NCBI RefSeq assembly: GCF_028858725.1
Contig: NC_084762.1
Span: 6,705,374-6,769,373, forward strand
From: Colius striatus
Taxonomy: Eukaryota; Chordata; Aves; Coliiformes; Coliidae
Direction: 5' to 3'
DNA: 64,000 nt
Part shown: positions 33,313 to 45,100 of the stretch, piece by piece
Numbering within the stretch: position 1 is the first letter of the stretch
Layout of the letters: the number at the start of each line of letters is the position of its first letter
Position numbers and translations under genes: made by a program
The notes under the pieces: model-generated
Database searches by the model: none
Seen by the model: the letters and a program-made list of their open reading frames with translations, nothing else
What the model was told of the DNA's origin: nothing

Positions 33313-36300
33313 AAGTCCTCTTTCTTTGAGTGTGGAGAGCAAAGCAGCTCTGGGGAACATGGACGTCGTGTAAGTCCTGGATCTGTGTTTATGTGATCTT
33401 GGGTCTGAAGCACTGTTTTTGTCAATAAGGAGATGAATCAGTTTGTGTATCTGAAGCTGTGTCATAGCACCAGCCCCCTGCTGTTCTCCAGAGCTGGGGC
33501 CTGAAGAATGTTCAGGTATGGGAAAGACCTTCAATGTGCAAAGTCCCTACAGGCAGGAACATTACTGACGGGCGCTGTGTGAGTGTAAGAGGAGAAACCT
33601 ATCCAGTAGCCAAAACTGCAGCACTGGGATGAAAGGTGCAGTGCAACTACTGGTCCCCAGGAACATGGCTCCTATAGTCTTCTGGGGGACAGAATGAGTG
33701 AGACTGTTACCTGTACTTGAGATACATGTCTGAGGTCAAACAGCGAAGTGTCCCTGGGGACTTGTTTGAAGTCACAGTTACAAGGCAGGGCTGAGAAAGG
33801 AATCCAGGTGCCCTGACTCCTTGGTCCCTCTCTCCTCCATTCCAATCACTAACTCAAATCTGCTTCCTAGGAAGAAAACACAGTAATTTTCTTGATTTTT
33901 CCATATATTTTTTTTCAAGAGACAGATTCTCTGTTTTCCATCCCTACTGGGAGTGAGACTTGTTGGATGGATTTGCCCAGAAAAGAGCTCTCTCTCACAG
34001 CCTTATGTGCAGTGCACCAACAAGTAGCAATTTGGCTCAGGGCTTGCCCCCAACCTGCAGTTCATCTGACACTACATCTGTAGTGGTTACAATGGAGAGA
34101 AAGTGTCAAGTTCTGCATATCATGTGTGTGAGAGTCCCTGCTCTCTATTCCCTGAGGACTGGGCACAGAGCAGCTGTTGAGAGGTCCTGGGACCTTCTGT
34201 CCTACTAATGGTCAGCATTTGTGTATTTCAGGAGCTCTGTAATGTAACGCCTACACCTCTCTCAGCCATACACACATTTTGCTCCACTGGCAAAGACAAC
34301 ACTGGTAGAGGTGGAAATATGATGTAACCAAGATCTCCTTTCTCTTTCAAAAAGCCGATCCCAGGTGGTGGACTTGAGGATATGCTGTCTCCAGCCATGC
34401 AGAACAATTTGCCTTCACTACCCACAAGCAGACCCATGAAGAATCTCACGTTGAGTCAAGACTGATTGTGGATCTCTGCACACCCTTCAGCTAAACTCTG
34501 TAGTGGAAAAGAGGAAGAGTAGAGAAATTACAAGTGAGTATTAATGGCACTTCTGTTCATCTTGCCTAATATTGTCCACTACAAAGATTCCTTTCAGATG
34601 CACGTTTATGATTTATGGCACACACAAGGTTTGGGGATGGCCTGTGATATCTAACAACAACTATGTCATGAAAATGCATCCTTTTCCAGCTCTGAATTAC
34701 TAGTTAGCATGATGAATATCCCGTTCCTTGTGTGCCTGGCTCAGAGGAGGCAGCACACCAGAAAATAATGGAATGTGAACCTTCCCAGGAGCCAGATGTG
34801 GCAGCCAGTGTCACAAAGTCGTAGCAGTGACAACTGAATGAGGAATAGCTGGAGTAAAAAAGCTGCAGTTGAAGGGGCCTAATTGAGAAAGGCTCTCTCA
34901 CAACTCTTTAGTCTTTCCTGCTCTTCTCTTATGGCTCTTCCTTGGCATATACACAACAGCCCATTTCACTCCCATCAGAATAGCAGCAGTTCTCTGAGCA
35001 AACAATGTACACAACGCTAAAGGATCAGGATTGAATTCCTTTTAGTGCTCAAAGGTAGGATGATGCCAGCTGTATGGTCACAACTAGAACACTGCCCCTT
35101 GGAAGAGAAACCCACCAGGCTCCAGAAAGTCCTCAATGAAGCACTGAGTGGACTGGCTGTTCCAACACACTGTTAGCAAGACACAGTTTCTCAACTATTG
35201 GCCTTAATATTTTTCAGCACATCTCTGGCTAACAAGTCTGGCGATTTCCACAGGGTGTATGTTGGGAGAGGAGGTCTGTGATCCTGTTTTAGAGCTACCC
35301 AGCCCCACATGTCTCTCATTTCCATCCTGTACTACCAGAGGCACCGACAGCAGATCTGTGGTGGCAGATCTGATGCCATTTGAACTCAAAGAGTGCTCTT
35401 TGGTGGTATGAGGGCTTATCAGCAGGGATATGTGTGAGAGAAAGCTTCTGAAGTACAAACATCAAGCTCCTCTACTAGACCCTAAAATAGCACTGCTCTT
35501 TTAATATTGTGGTCTACAGCAATACTCAGTTTGTCAATTTTTATTCAAACTGACTATAAGCATGTCCTCAGGACATCGCTGATGGCAGATCACCAGAACA
35601 GCCACAATCCTGTCCTTTTCAGCACTCAGTTTTGCTCAACCCCTTTCAGAACCAGCTTTGTGCCTGGCTCTAGGGTGGGAAGAACCCTTTGACTTTCCCC
35701 ATTGCCTTCCTACTTTTTATATCACTAATTCTGTGAGCTGCAAACACTTTCCTTCCCTGCAGCCTTAATAGATAGGCAAGCAAGCCAATCTGCAGGGTGC
35801 TACAGAGTGAGGGCTGCCTCTCAGACAGAGAGCCGAGGCCCTGAGCTCTCCCCAGCACAGGCAGGGTGCTCAGAGGAGTCCACAGCTGCGCAGACCATTT
35901 GTGCTCTGAGATCATTCAGAGCTACCCCATCGCTGAGGAATCTGCTGGCTTCTGTCCTGATAGTGCCCTACAATGTCCCACCTCTCCTGACAGCTGACAC
36001 AACACTCTTGCTGAGCCTAGGCCCTGCTTCCCAGAGGTGTTTCCTAACCATGCTCGCCAACTTCAGCAAAGTCCCTCTCACTTGAAACCTCTGGTTACCC
36101 ACTGAGCAACAAATCGGCTTCCAAACACCCTGCCCAGTCCCATTGCAACCTGCTCCCTTTACGTTGCTGCTGGGTGCAGAGTAGTTGCAAGAGACAGTGC
36201 TAGTCCATAAGCATGGATCCCAATGCCTCAGAGCACTGCTGGGACAGTGATCTTCCATCTTGCCACAGGGACAGAGGCTCACAATAGCTGTGCTTTTAAC

Positions 36301-36591
36301 TCTTTCCATTGTGATCTCTCCTAGCCTGTCCTGCAGGGCATAAACCAATACATGATATCCGGTATTCAAGATGCACATCAGCTTTTTCCCTGGAGCTCAA
36401 TGACTGTCACCACAACTACAGCTAGGAACTGTCTGGGTAGCAGCTCAGCTTGCAGCATCCACCCTGGCCTGGTGAGATAGGGACATCTCAGGAGGTTGAG
36501 CTGGCTGGGGCTCTGGACAGCCTGGAGACAGATCCTGGGGAGGGAAAGGCTGCAGTAAGGCTTTGCAGGACTTGCTAATGGTGCCCTACAT

Positions 36592-36885
36592 TTAGTTTGG
36601 CTGCTGCTGCATAAGCCCATTTATAGAGTAGCAAATGACAAGTCCAGGATCTCCTTCCAGGTCTGCAACTGCAGATCTCAGCTCTGAGTTCAGCATCATG
36701 TAGTAACGTGTGAGATTATTTTCCCAAAACATATTACCTTCTGTGCATCTTTGTTGAAGCTCATTTGACACTTTTTCTGCTCGACCACTTAGTTTTGTGG
36801 ACTCCTTCTGAAGTTCCTTGCCAAGAGAACAGGATTTGGCCACGCAAGGAAAGCCAGAATCATCCTCAAGCTTGGATTTCACCAT
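36592..36885 (-). other. Unrecognised open frame with coiled-coil-like stretch
   Basis: The middle of this 97-codon frame (LGKELQKESTKLSGRAEKV and onwards) is rich in K, E, L and Q with heptad-like spacing. It ends at a CAGAAG/GTAATA sequence that could be a splice donor at about 36735. No convincing acceptor or partner exon is seen upstream and I do not recognise the protein. It may be chance or a decayed exon. Confidence 0.18.
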
Positions 36886-36969
36886 TCAGGCACTTCTCCA
36901 GGTCGTCCATGAAAATGCCAGGAGCAATCCTTAAACTATCCTTTGAAGGGAACTTCATTGCTCTCTACA

Positions 36970-37262
36970 GCTTCCTGAGGAGAGGGAGATGCTGATCTCT
37001 CCACCCTGGTACCCAGTCATAGGACAAATAGGAATGCTTCAAAACTGCACCAGAGGAGGTTTAGACTGGATATGAGGAAACATTTCTCTCCTGAGATGGT
37101 GATCAAACACTAGACTTTCTAGAGAGGTGATTGATGCCCATTGCCTGTCACTGTTTAAGAGGTGTTTAGACAGTGCCCTTAAGATGCATTGACTTCTGGT
37201 CAGCTCTAAACTGGTCAGGCAGTTGGACTACATGATTGTTATAAGACAATTCCAACACCCAG
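36970..37262 (+). mobile_element. CR1 LINE 3' region (older copy)
   Basis: 'agatgctgatctctccaccc', 'tacccagtcataggacaaat', 'ggtttagactggatatgagg' and 'cagttggactacatgattgt' are CR1 blocks in order with many substitutions. Confidence 0.8.
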
Positions 37263-39890
37263 CTTTTTCTCTACAGACATTTATATATTTATCTGTCTTG
37301 CTGTTTATTATAGACATCAGTCTCTCACTGCAAGTGGAATTCAGACGCACCAGTCATTGTTTTTACAGTGAGGGGGATATTACACTGGCAATCCATCAGT
37401 GCTTGGGCACAGAGACGTTAATGACAGGTTATACAGCTTGGATAGCAGCTCACAGTTCCACATTTGAATCCCTACAGGACTTTCAGGCAAATGTCATGCA
37501 GTCCTAGTGAGTTATTAGCATTGAAAGTATCTGTCTGGTCTTAATTCAAACTAAGCTGTCTCCTCTGATCAATCTACTGTGACTATGACACCAGGAGTAG
37601 AAACCTCCTCACTTTCACCTTCAACTGGAAGGTGAAAGAAGCAGCTGTATCCCAAGGCTTCTCTCCCAGACAGATGTAAAAGAAAGGTGTGTTAAAACTT
37701 CCAGGAGGAACATTTGAAGTCTGATGTCTTAACAAATTCACCTTTGGAGCTCAATTCTCATGTCTGTTTCCAAGAATCACGGCTGCTGGTGTGGCCATTG
37801 CTGCATCTGTATGATGATACTATTGAGAGACAGAGAAAAGAAATCAAGAAAGTTCTTCTGCAATGATTTTTCTTTACCAGGGAGCTCAAATAATAAGATC
37901 ATTGTTTAAAATAAGTCTGTAGTTTTGACTCCTTGAGTTTAACAGCCCAAGAAAGCCTGAGCATCAAAGCTGCCAGCAAGTCACAGTGCATACTAGAGGC
38001 AAAGACAGCACACAGAGCTCAGCATTTCTCGAATTCAGGCTTTGGTTGTTCCTAGCTGGGCCCTAAAACTGTGCTTGTAGTTAAGAGATGTCATCTGAAG
38101 CAGTAACACATGACTATTTCTGACATACAGCAGTGCAAAGAGAAAGCTGTGGAAGGATGTACTGAGCAAGTTTGGAAAACTCCTGAGTAAGCTTGGCCAG
38201 TAGGATTGGACATAAGAAGATGCTAAACCACAATGTGTTGTCCAACCCATGCAAAACAGGGAACAGAAAAACAGGTTTTGGCCTTGTTCTTCATCAAGCC
38301 ATAGTAAACCCACCAGCTACAGTAGATTTGCTTCAATTTGCAGCACATTTGGCTCAAATTGTTCTTCTATTCCAAAGGAGATGCTATCAGCACGATTCCA
38401 ACCACATTATGTGCAATGTGGACAGACTAAGCCCAGAATAATAAAACAACCCAGCCAAGAACCAACAGCAAATAGTAAGAACTTGAATCCATGGCTCATT
38501 TCTTGAAGGGTTTTATCTCATGGACTCTTGTAATGATTTTTTTAATTGGGGAAGGGAGGAGTGAGAAAGCCCACAGCCTTTCTAAAACCACAAATGCTAG
38601 TAATTTCTGGAGGAATCCATAGTATTCAAACTGACTGTGCATCATTGCTCAACCATCCTCCCTCCTGAGATAAGTGATGTTCCTGCTCTTGACCGTTGTG
38701 CCTGTTTAGCTCAGAACCAGCTCACAGCTGCTGGCAAACCTGACAGCACAGCTGAGATAGCAGAGCTCATGGGCTTGCAATACAGCAAGCTGGTCTTCCC
38801 ATATGGGCACATCTGTGTTCACTTGTGTCATTGCTATCAGCATCATTCTTTTGCTTCAATGAAGTTCAAAGTGCAGCCACTGATACGGACTTTTGGAGAC
38901 AAACAGCTGTCAGTGACAAAACCAGGACATTAAGTAGATATTTTCCTCTGTTAGGAAAAAGATGCACGTCAAAGCCTCTTCCATACTGGCCATATAAACT
39001 CTCTAAAAACTATCAATTCCTTGGAGTCCCTGCACTGTACACTACTATTCCTTCAGAGGGGGAAAGGGCAAGTGTATTTGTGATGATCTGGATCTGGCTG
39101 GAGAACAAATCAGGTGCCTTTCTGTAATGTTGCCTGGTGGCTCTCAGCCACAGCTTGGAAAGCTGAAAGCTCTCCAGCTAATGCATTATTTTCTTTCAGT
39201 GATCTCATCTTTAAAGCATCATTTCCTCAGTCTTAGCCTCTCCCATAGGGTCAGTAAATTCCCTGTTCAAAGATTTTAATTCCTTGGTGAGTGACAAGCT
39301 GGAATGGCGATTCGAGCCCTAATCCCTGTTTTGAGTGGTGAATAGAGCATCTTGTCATTAATGCATCAGACAGATGTTATCAAAAGTATCATGGGAATAG
39401 TAAATGCCAGCAATCTGAGCTAGCTGGGAAATGCTAAGGCTTGGGATGGTCCCCTCTCCACTCCATCAGGGTGTCTTTGTTGGGCCCTCCCCACCTTCTT
39501 CCTGCTGGTATACCATGAAAGGGTACACACATATTCTTTCTCTTTCTCTTCCATCTCTTTTCCTTCCTCCAGAACCATCATTCCTCAATCTGCCTAGGGA
39601 AAAGGAGGAATAAATACTTAAAACTCATTCCACTTTATTAATTCCTGATTGATTTCCTTCTCCTTTAAATTGCTTTCCATCTCCTTATCTTTCTGCTGAA
39701 ACATCCTGACATGTTGTTCTTCTCCAAAATCCTTCGCATGTACCACTTGGCACCAGCCCAGCAGAACAAGCAAATTTGGAGAGGCTGAGCAAGGGAAAGG
39801 GGTGAGAATCCAGAAAAATCCCAGATGGCTGTTGTTCCCTAAGATGTTTTCTCCAAACAACCAGGCAAGATTCGAAGTTTCCTCAATGGT

Positions 39891-40058
39891 GAAAGGAAAG
39901 GAAAGGAAAGGAAAGGAAAGGAAAGGAAAGGAAAGGAAAGGAAAGGAAAGGAAAGGAAAGGAAAGGAAAGGAAAGGAAAGGAAAGGAAAGGAAAGGAAAG
40001 GAAAGGAAAGGAAAGGAAAGGAAAGGAAAGGAAAGGAAAGGAAAGGAAAGGAAAGGAA
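39891..40058 (+). repeat. Perfect (GAAAG)n pentanucleotide microsatellite, about 33.6 units
   Basis: The unit GAAAG repeats 168 bp without a single interruption. One strand is pure purine. Because five is coprime to three and neither strand gives a stop codon, all six frames stay open, coding K/E/R/G or S/F/P/L repeats that are not evidence of a gene. Confidence 0.98.
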
Positions 40059-42038
40059 TTACCACAGGTGTCACCATCTGCTCGACAGTCTGAAAGGGGA
40101 ACTTTGTTGAGGAGATTTGTTACCCCATTCCACTCCTCACTGTCTGAAATCCAGCATTCTGTTATTTACTGGACTTTGCTATACTTCTGAGCAAAGATGA
40201 GAAACAGGCAAGTAAGGAATCCATGCTGAGGGAGGTTTCTGAAAGAGGAGCTAGGCATCAAACTCTAATCCCTTATCCCATGGGAGGTCTACAACACTTT
40301 TTGAGTCTACTTTTATTTTTGCTTATCTTAAATGAAATGAAGCCAGATTTTTGAGTCCCTGTGACAAGACTACCTACCTGAAAACTGGTCCCCTCACTGC
40401 ACCCTTTTTAGAGGCTAAGCCAGCACTCATTGCCTGTGGTGAAAGGTATTGAAGAGTCATTATTTAAAGGCTTAAAGTTGGATTAAAACCTGTGCTAGGT
40501 AGGCAACTGCAGCCCTAAATAACAAGCTTAGTGTGCCTGTGGATGTGGCCAAAATGAGTTACAGCAAGCAGTGTCAGAAACTCTGACTGGTGCTGGGGGT
40601 TGTGAGGGAGAAAGGAGTGGAGGACACATGCTTAGTGAAAGAGATATTAAAAATCAGATGATCCTGATGTGTAGGAAGGGCAGACAGCATAGTAAGAGGC
40701 AATTGCAGCTGCATCCAGATGTCCACAAGCGTTTCAGAACCAAATAGGAGGCTTAGAAAGGGGGAAACACAGGCATGTGTCAGAACAAGAGCAAAGGAGC
40801 TAAGGCAGCAGCATAGATTACTGCTATCAAGTGACACAGAGCTAGCGATAAAAGTATTTGCAAATGTGTCAAAAATGAGAGAAGGACAAAGGAAAGCACT
40901 GGCTACTAGCAGGAAGGAGAACTAATAGCACAAAGTCCAGTAGAGACTGAATTGTCAGGAACTGCTTGGTTCAGTCTTCACAAAAGTTAATTTTAACCAT
41001 ATTCTGATTAAAATTAATTTTACAGCAGGAGTACAGGTGTCCTGAGGAGGAAGGAGAATTAAAGTGGAATAACTAAGTGTGACCATGTTTGAAGCTCAGG
41101 GAGCTCAAGCAGCTCTGTGAGCCCCGAGCTGTGTGACTGTGCCTGTGACAAACACAGAGGACAGCCTTCCCATGGATGAAAGGAAGGCTCTACTGGTAGT
41201 GCCTGAAAGATATGAAAACAGATGATCCAAAAGTCAGTTGACAGATATAGAGTGGATAATAACGTGCTAAAGGAAATAAGAAGGTGGCAGCCAACAAGAA
41301 GCTTCTGCCTTCCTAACTAGACAAGTCTGGAAGTGGAAGGAAAAGAGGGATTGGAAGCCTTCACTCCTATTTTCTTCCTAAGCTCTGTGTATGTCTGATG
41401 GTAGTCTCTTATTCCTACTTTGTTCTTCTTTCTCATCTGAGTTTTCCTGCTCTCTACCGTCTCTTGGTGTCCTATCCTCTTCCCACTTGTTCAGGTCCTT
41501 TTCCTCTGGTCCTAAACGTTTCTCTAGTCTCCTAACTCCAGTCACAGTTACTTTTTGCAGCCTTCTTTCAGTTTGCATTAATTTCTTCCCATTGTCCTTC
41601 CCCTTCCCTCTCTCTAGCTCTGTTTTTATAAATTCTCAATAGGAGACTCTGATTCCAAGGTAACATCTCAGCCTTCCAAACCAGAGCTGTATTTACCCCA
41701 AAGCTGAACCTCTCAGGAGCTGAAAACCTCGCAGCTCAACAACTCTAACCACAGCTTTTTGGGACAGTGTTTCTCAAGCATAGGCAGAGTTTCAATGATT
41801 TTTTAAAATCAGATTGATATTAGTATAAAAAAGTGACATTTTCAGATTCTAGAAAATATTCCCATGACATTCAAATAATTTTAGGATACACAGGAACAAA
41901 TGTAAGAACCTTTTCTCACATTTACAACTTTCAAATGGCTTTGTAAAGCCGTTTCTAGACACCTTTTTAGAAAACAAATGCAGATGAGAAGTCTTATTGC
42001 AGGACTTGCACAGAACATTTTGATGGGTTTAAGAGCAC

Positions 42039-42044
42039 TTTAAT
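42039..42044 (-). terminator. Candidate polyadenylation signal ATTAAA of CMBL copy A
   Basis: The plus strand TTTAAT reads as the common variant ATTAAA, about 68 nt after the stop codon. An AATAAA only five nt after the stop (42102-42107) seems too close to serve. Confidence 0.4.
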
Positions 42045-42111
42045 CAACGGAATCTGTGTTATTTTCTGATTCCCTACAACAATTGGTTTGTTTTACAGGC
42101 ATTTATTTATG

Positions 42112-45100
42112 CTAAAGATATTTATTCAGCCAGTTGATCATATCCTTTCTTCCTTCCTCAATGAAAGGTTTATCTTGAGGGTTGATAGCTTCTCTTTTGC
42201 GATGTACAAACCCATGCGTCTGTCCAGGGTAGACTTTAACTTCATAATCCACTTTGCAGCTTTGTTTAAGTTTCTGCTCCAGGTCAGTGACCTGCAACAC
42301 AGAAAATTCCATGCTAGATGAGTACAGAGTTAACATTATGTATCTACAGTCCTCAAATTGCCCTGTTTTTTTTCCAGTTGTCTGGGAGTCAGATGCAGTG
42401 TGTCCTCTCTTTTGTTTTCTCTTCTAATTTTATACCCAAATGTATTTCTGGTAATACACTTTATTTAACTAGGCTTTTTTTTCCTCCATGTGGTGATCAC
42501 TAGGCAAGTTACTGCTTATAGACCTCTTAAAAAACAAAAAGGAAATGAGGTAAGAGTTTGAATGAATAACCCACTTTGCAGTTTTGTTTGAGTTTCTGCT
42601 CCAGTTGAGGCTAATTTGAAATAGAGAGAGGAGAGGTACAGATATAAAATCATCTGTTCAGAGCTACTGGCATTTTTGGCAGGAAAATTAAAAGGCAACA
42701 TCACTCAATGAAAGCATGTTGCTCTTTGATCTCCTTAGTAGATAATTAGCTTTCCCCAGTCATTCTCTACCTGGGCTCACCAGGAAGGCTGTTAAGAGTG
42801 CCAGAAAGGAGAATCTCTGCAGGACAATGGGAGAAGGAAAAGGACAGTCACATGATTTTTTACATTCTCTTGCATCTAGTGATTTATACACTACCAGTAT
42901 GACTAAAGAAAATCTATCTTAAACTTGACCGAAGCCTTCCTTTGGATTCTTTCCCTTTTCCTCTTAGGAGCTGTCATATAGAAATCATCCATAGTTTGCA
43001 ACAGAAACAAAGCAGTTTTAGTGTCACTGTAAAACTATTTTACTTAGGCATAAACTTAAATTTGTGTAGAGCTACTGTAAGAGTTAGTGAAAGAGAAGTG
43101 CAAAGTAGTTTTCTACTTTCTCTTAATTAAATACCAAACAAGCGTGAAAAGCATTAAAAAGACAAATACTTCTGATGGGAGACTCACCTGCTCCAACGGG
43201 ATGATTTCATCCTTTTCACCAAAAATGAAGAAGGTGGGATGAAGCAAATTGAGTCCGTTGTCAAAGAACTTGATCACTCCTAGGGAAGGAAGGGAGGCAT
43301 ATACAATCAGTCATGCTTAAAGTGGTTAAATCATTACCAAAGCTATACAGTCAAAATAAAAGACATTCTGATCAGTTAGAGCTCATCAGGTTGCATAAAA
43401 TGTGCTTTGCTTGAAAGTCCCTTTTGTTGTGAGAACATCCTGTGGTTTCAAATGGCACTAAAGATAAAAGATCATCTTAATCTAAAAGTCAGGGAAGAAT
43501 TTGTTGCATTTGCCTCATTCCTGTGGTTTTCTTTGGGCATCTGTTTAGTAGTAAAGGTAGCCTGAAAGCAGTAAGAATGGAAGTGTGAGAGTGCAAGGGT
43601 TAAAACAGGGAGATGAATAATGGTTCATATGAGTAACAAGAGACTGCTGACAGCAATAACACTGAGGACTAAATTGTTCATGTCATGACCTGAAGGTCTG
43701 CAACCTCTGCAGCTTCCAGCACAGATGTCTCATCAGTGAAAGACCTTGCACTGTAATAGGATAACAAAAAGTTTGCTGCCACTTCTTCCCCTGTTAGCTC
43801 AACAGGGAAATTGAGTACAGGTATGTGTCAAACAGGTTTTCCAAATAATGAAAACCACATGTGGGCAGCAACCTGTCCTGACTCATGCAGACACAGTAAG
43901 CAAGATACCACGGTGGAGATCCACCTCATAATAACCGCTGCCTCCTAAAAGATATAAAAATGTGCTCAGAAACCACTTTGTCATTGCTAGCCAAGAGAAA
44001 CCTGAGCCATAGTGAGGTCTTGACTTTTGGTCTCCATTGTACAGTCTGTTGCACAGAACCAATCCTGGCCACACCAGTCAAATACATAGATCTTGCTGGT
44101 TATGATTAAGTGCAAAAATGTGAGTGTGCAAAATTAAATGCTTAAAGATTCGTGTAATAGATATATCTTCTTCCATAAGATGTGGCACTGAATTTTGTTA
44201 CAGTAGTATCCTACAGAATAAGCTCCTGCACCAGTCATGCCTGCTCAGAACAAAAGGTATTTGAGACTTACCATAGACAGACACCCCTGTCTTTAAATGA
44301 GGGTTCTTCAGCATTAGATGTTGAACTGCTGCTCCACCCCAGCAAAACCCAATGACACCGATCTTCTTTGCACCACATTGTTCCCTTAGATACTTCAGGA
44401 CAGCATCAACTTCTCTGAGACACGTAAAAGAAAGTGAATTAAGGATCTATCTATATGCCCCTGCCCAGAGACTGGCTGGGTATTGTCTGCTTATAGGGGA
44501 TGGTGAAAAACTGTATTTGCATCACTCCTGTTTCTTCTCTTTCCTTCACTTATCAAACTGTCTTTATCTCAAACCATAAGTTTTCTCATTTTGTTCCTCC
44601 TACTCTCTCCCCTGTCCCTCTTGGGGGAGTGAGGGAGTGAGTGGCTGTATAAGTGCTTGGCTGCTGGTTGGGGTCAACCCACAACACTAGTTCAATATTA
44701 GTCCCTTCTAAAATACAAAAGAAACCCCAGGGAAAAGACAAAGGACAAGATCTATCTTCTTAGATCACTGTTACTGGAAGCTAAGGTGATTTTATAAGCA
44801 GTAGTCCAATTCATTTCAAAAATGGCAATAGCTGTCTTACAGGGTAACCCAAATAAAAACCTGGGACACAGAGCCAGCCAAGAGCATCCCATTATCACAG
44901 ATGTGGCTATAGATAAACCATCTCTCATCCAGGAGACAAACATTTTATGAAACTGTGGAAGTAAATTTGAAATAGTCGCTCCAAAATCAGCAAGAACATG
45001 ATGCAACCAAGCTATGGGTCAGATAAAAATGGGAAAAATCCAGCTAGAAGAATGGGAAAGCATTATGCTTTGAACTAGCTGGGATCTGATGGGAAGCAGG

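Larger units (their letters stand above)
27700..42035. other. Intergenic interval without a recognised gene
   Basis: No coding exon of a known family is visible. Named items inside are the CpG-rich patch at 32.1-32.7 kb, CR1 pieces at 33.2 and 37.0 kb, a weak coiled-coil-like open frame at 36.6-36.9 kb and the GAAAG microsatellite at 39.9 kb. A strongly AT-rich stretch lies at 28.83-28.95 kb. The interval could hold the untranslated 5' exon of the kinase gene near its left end. Confidence 0.55.
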
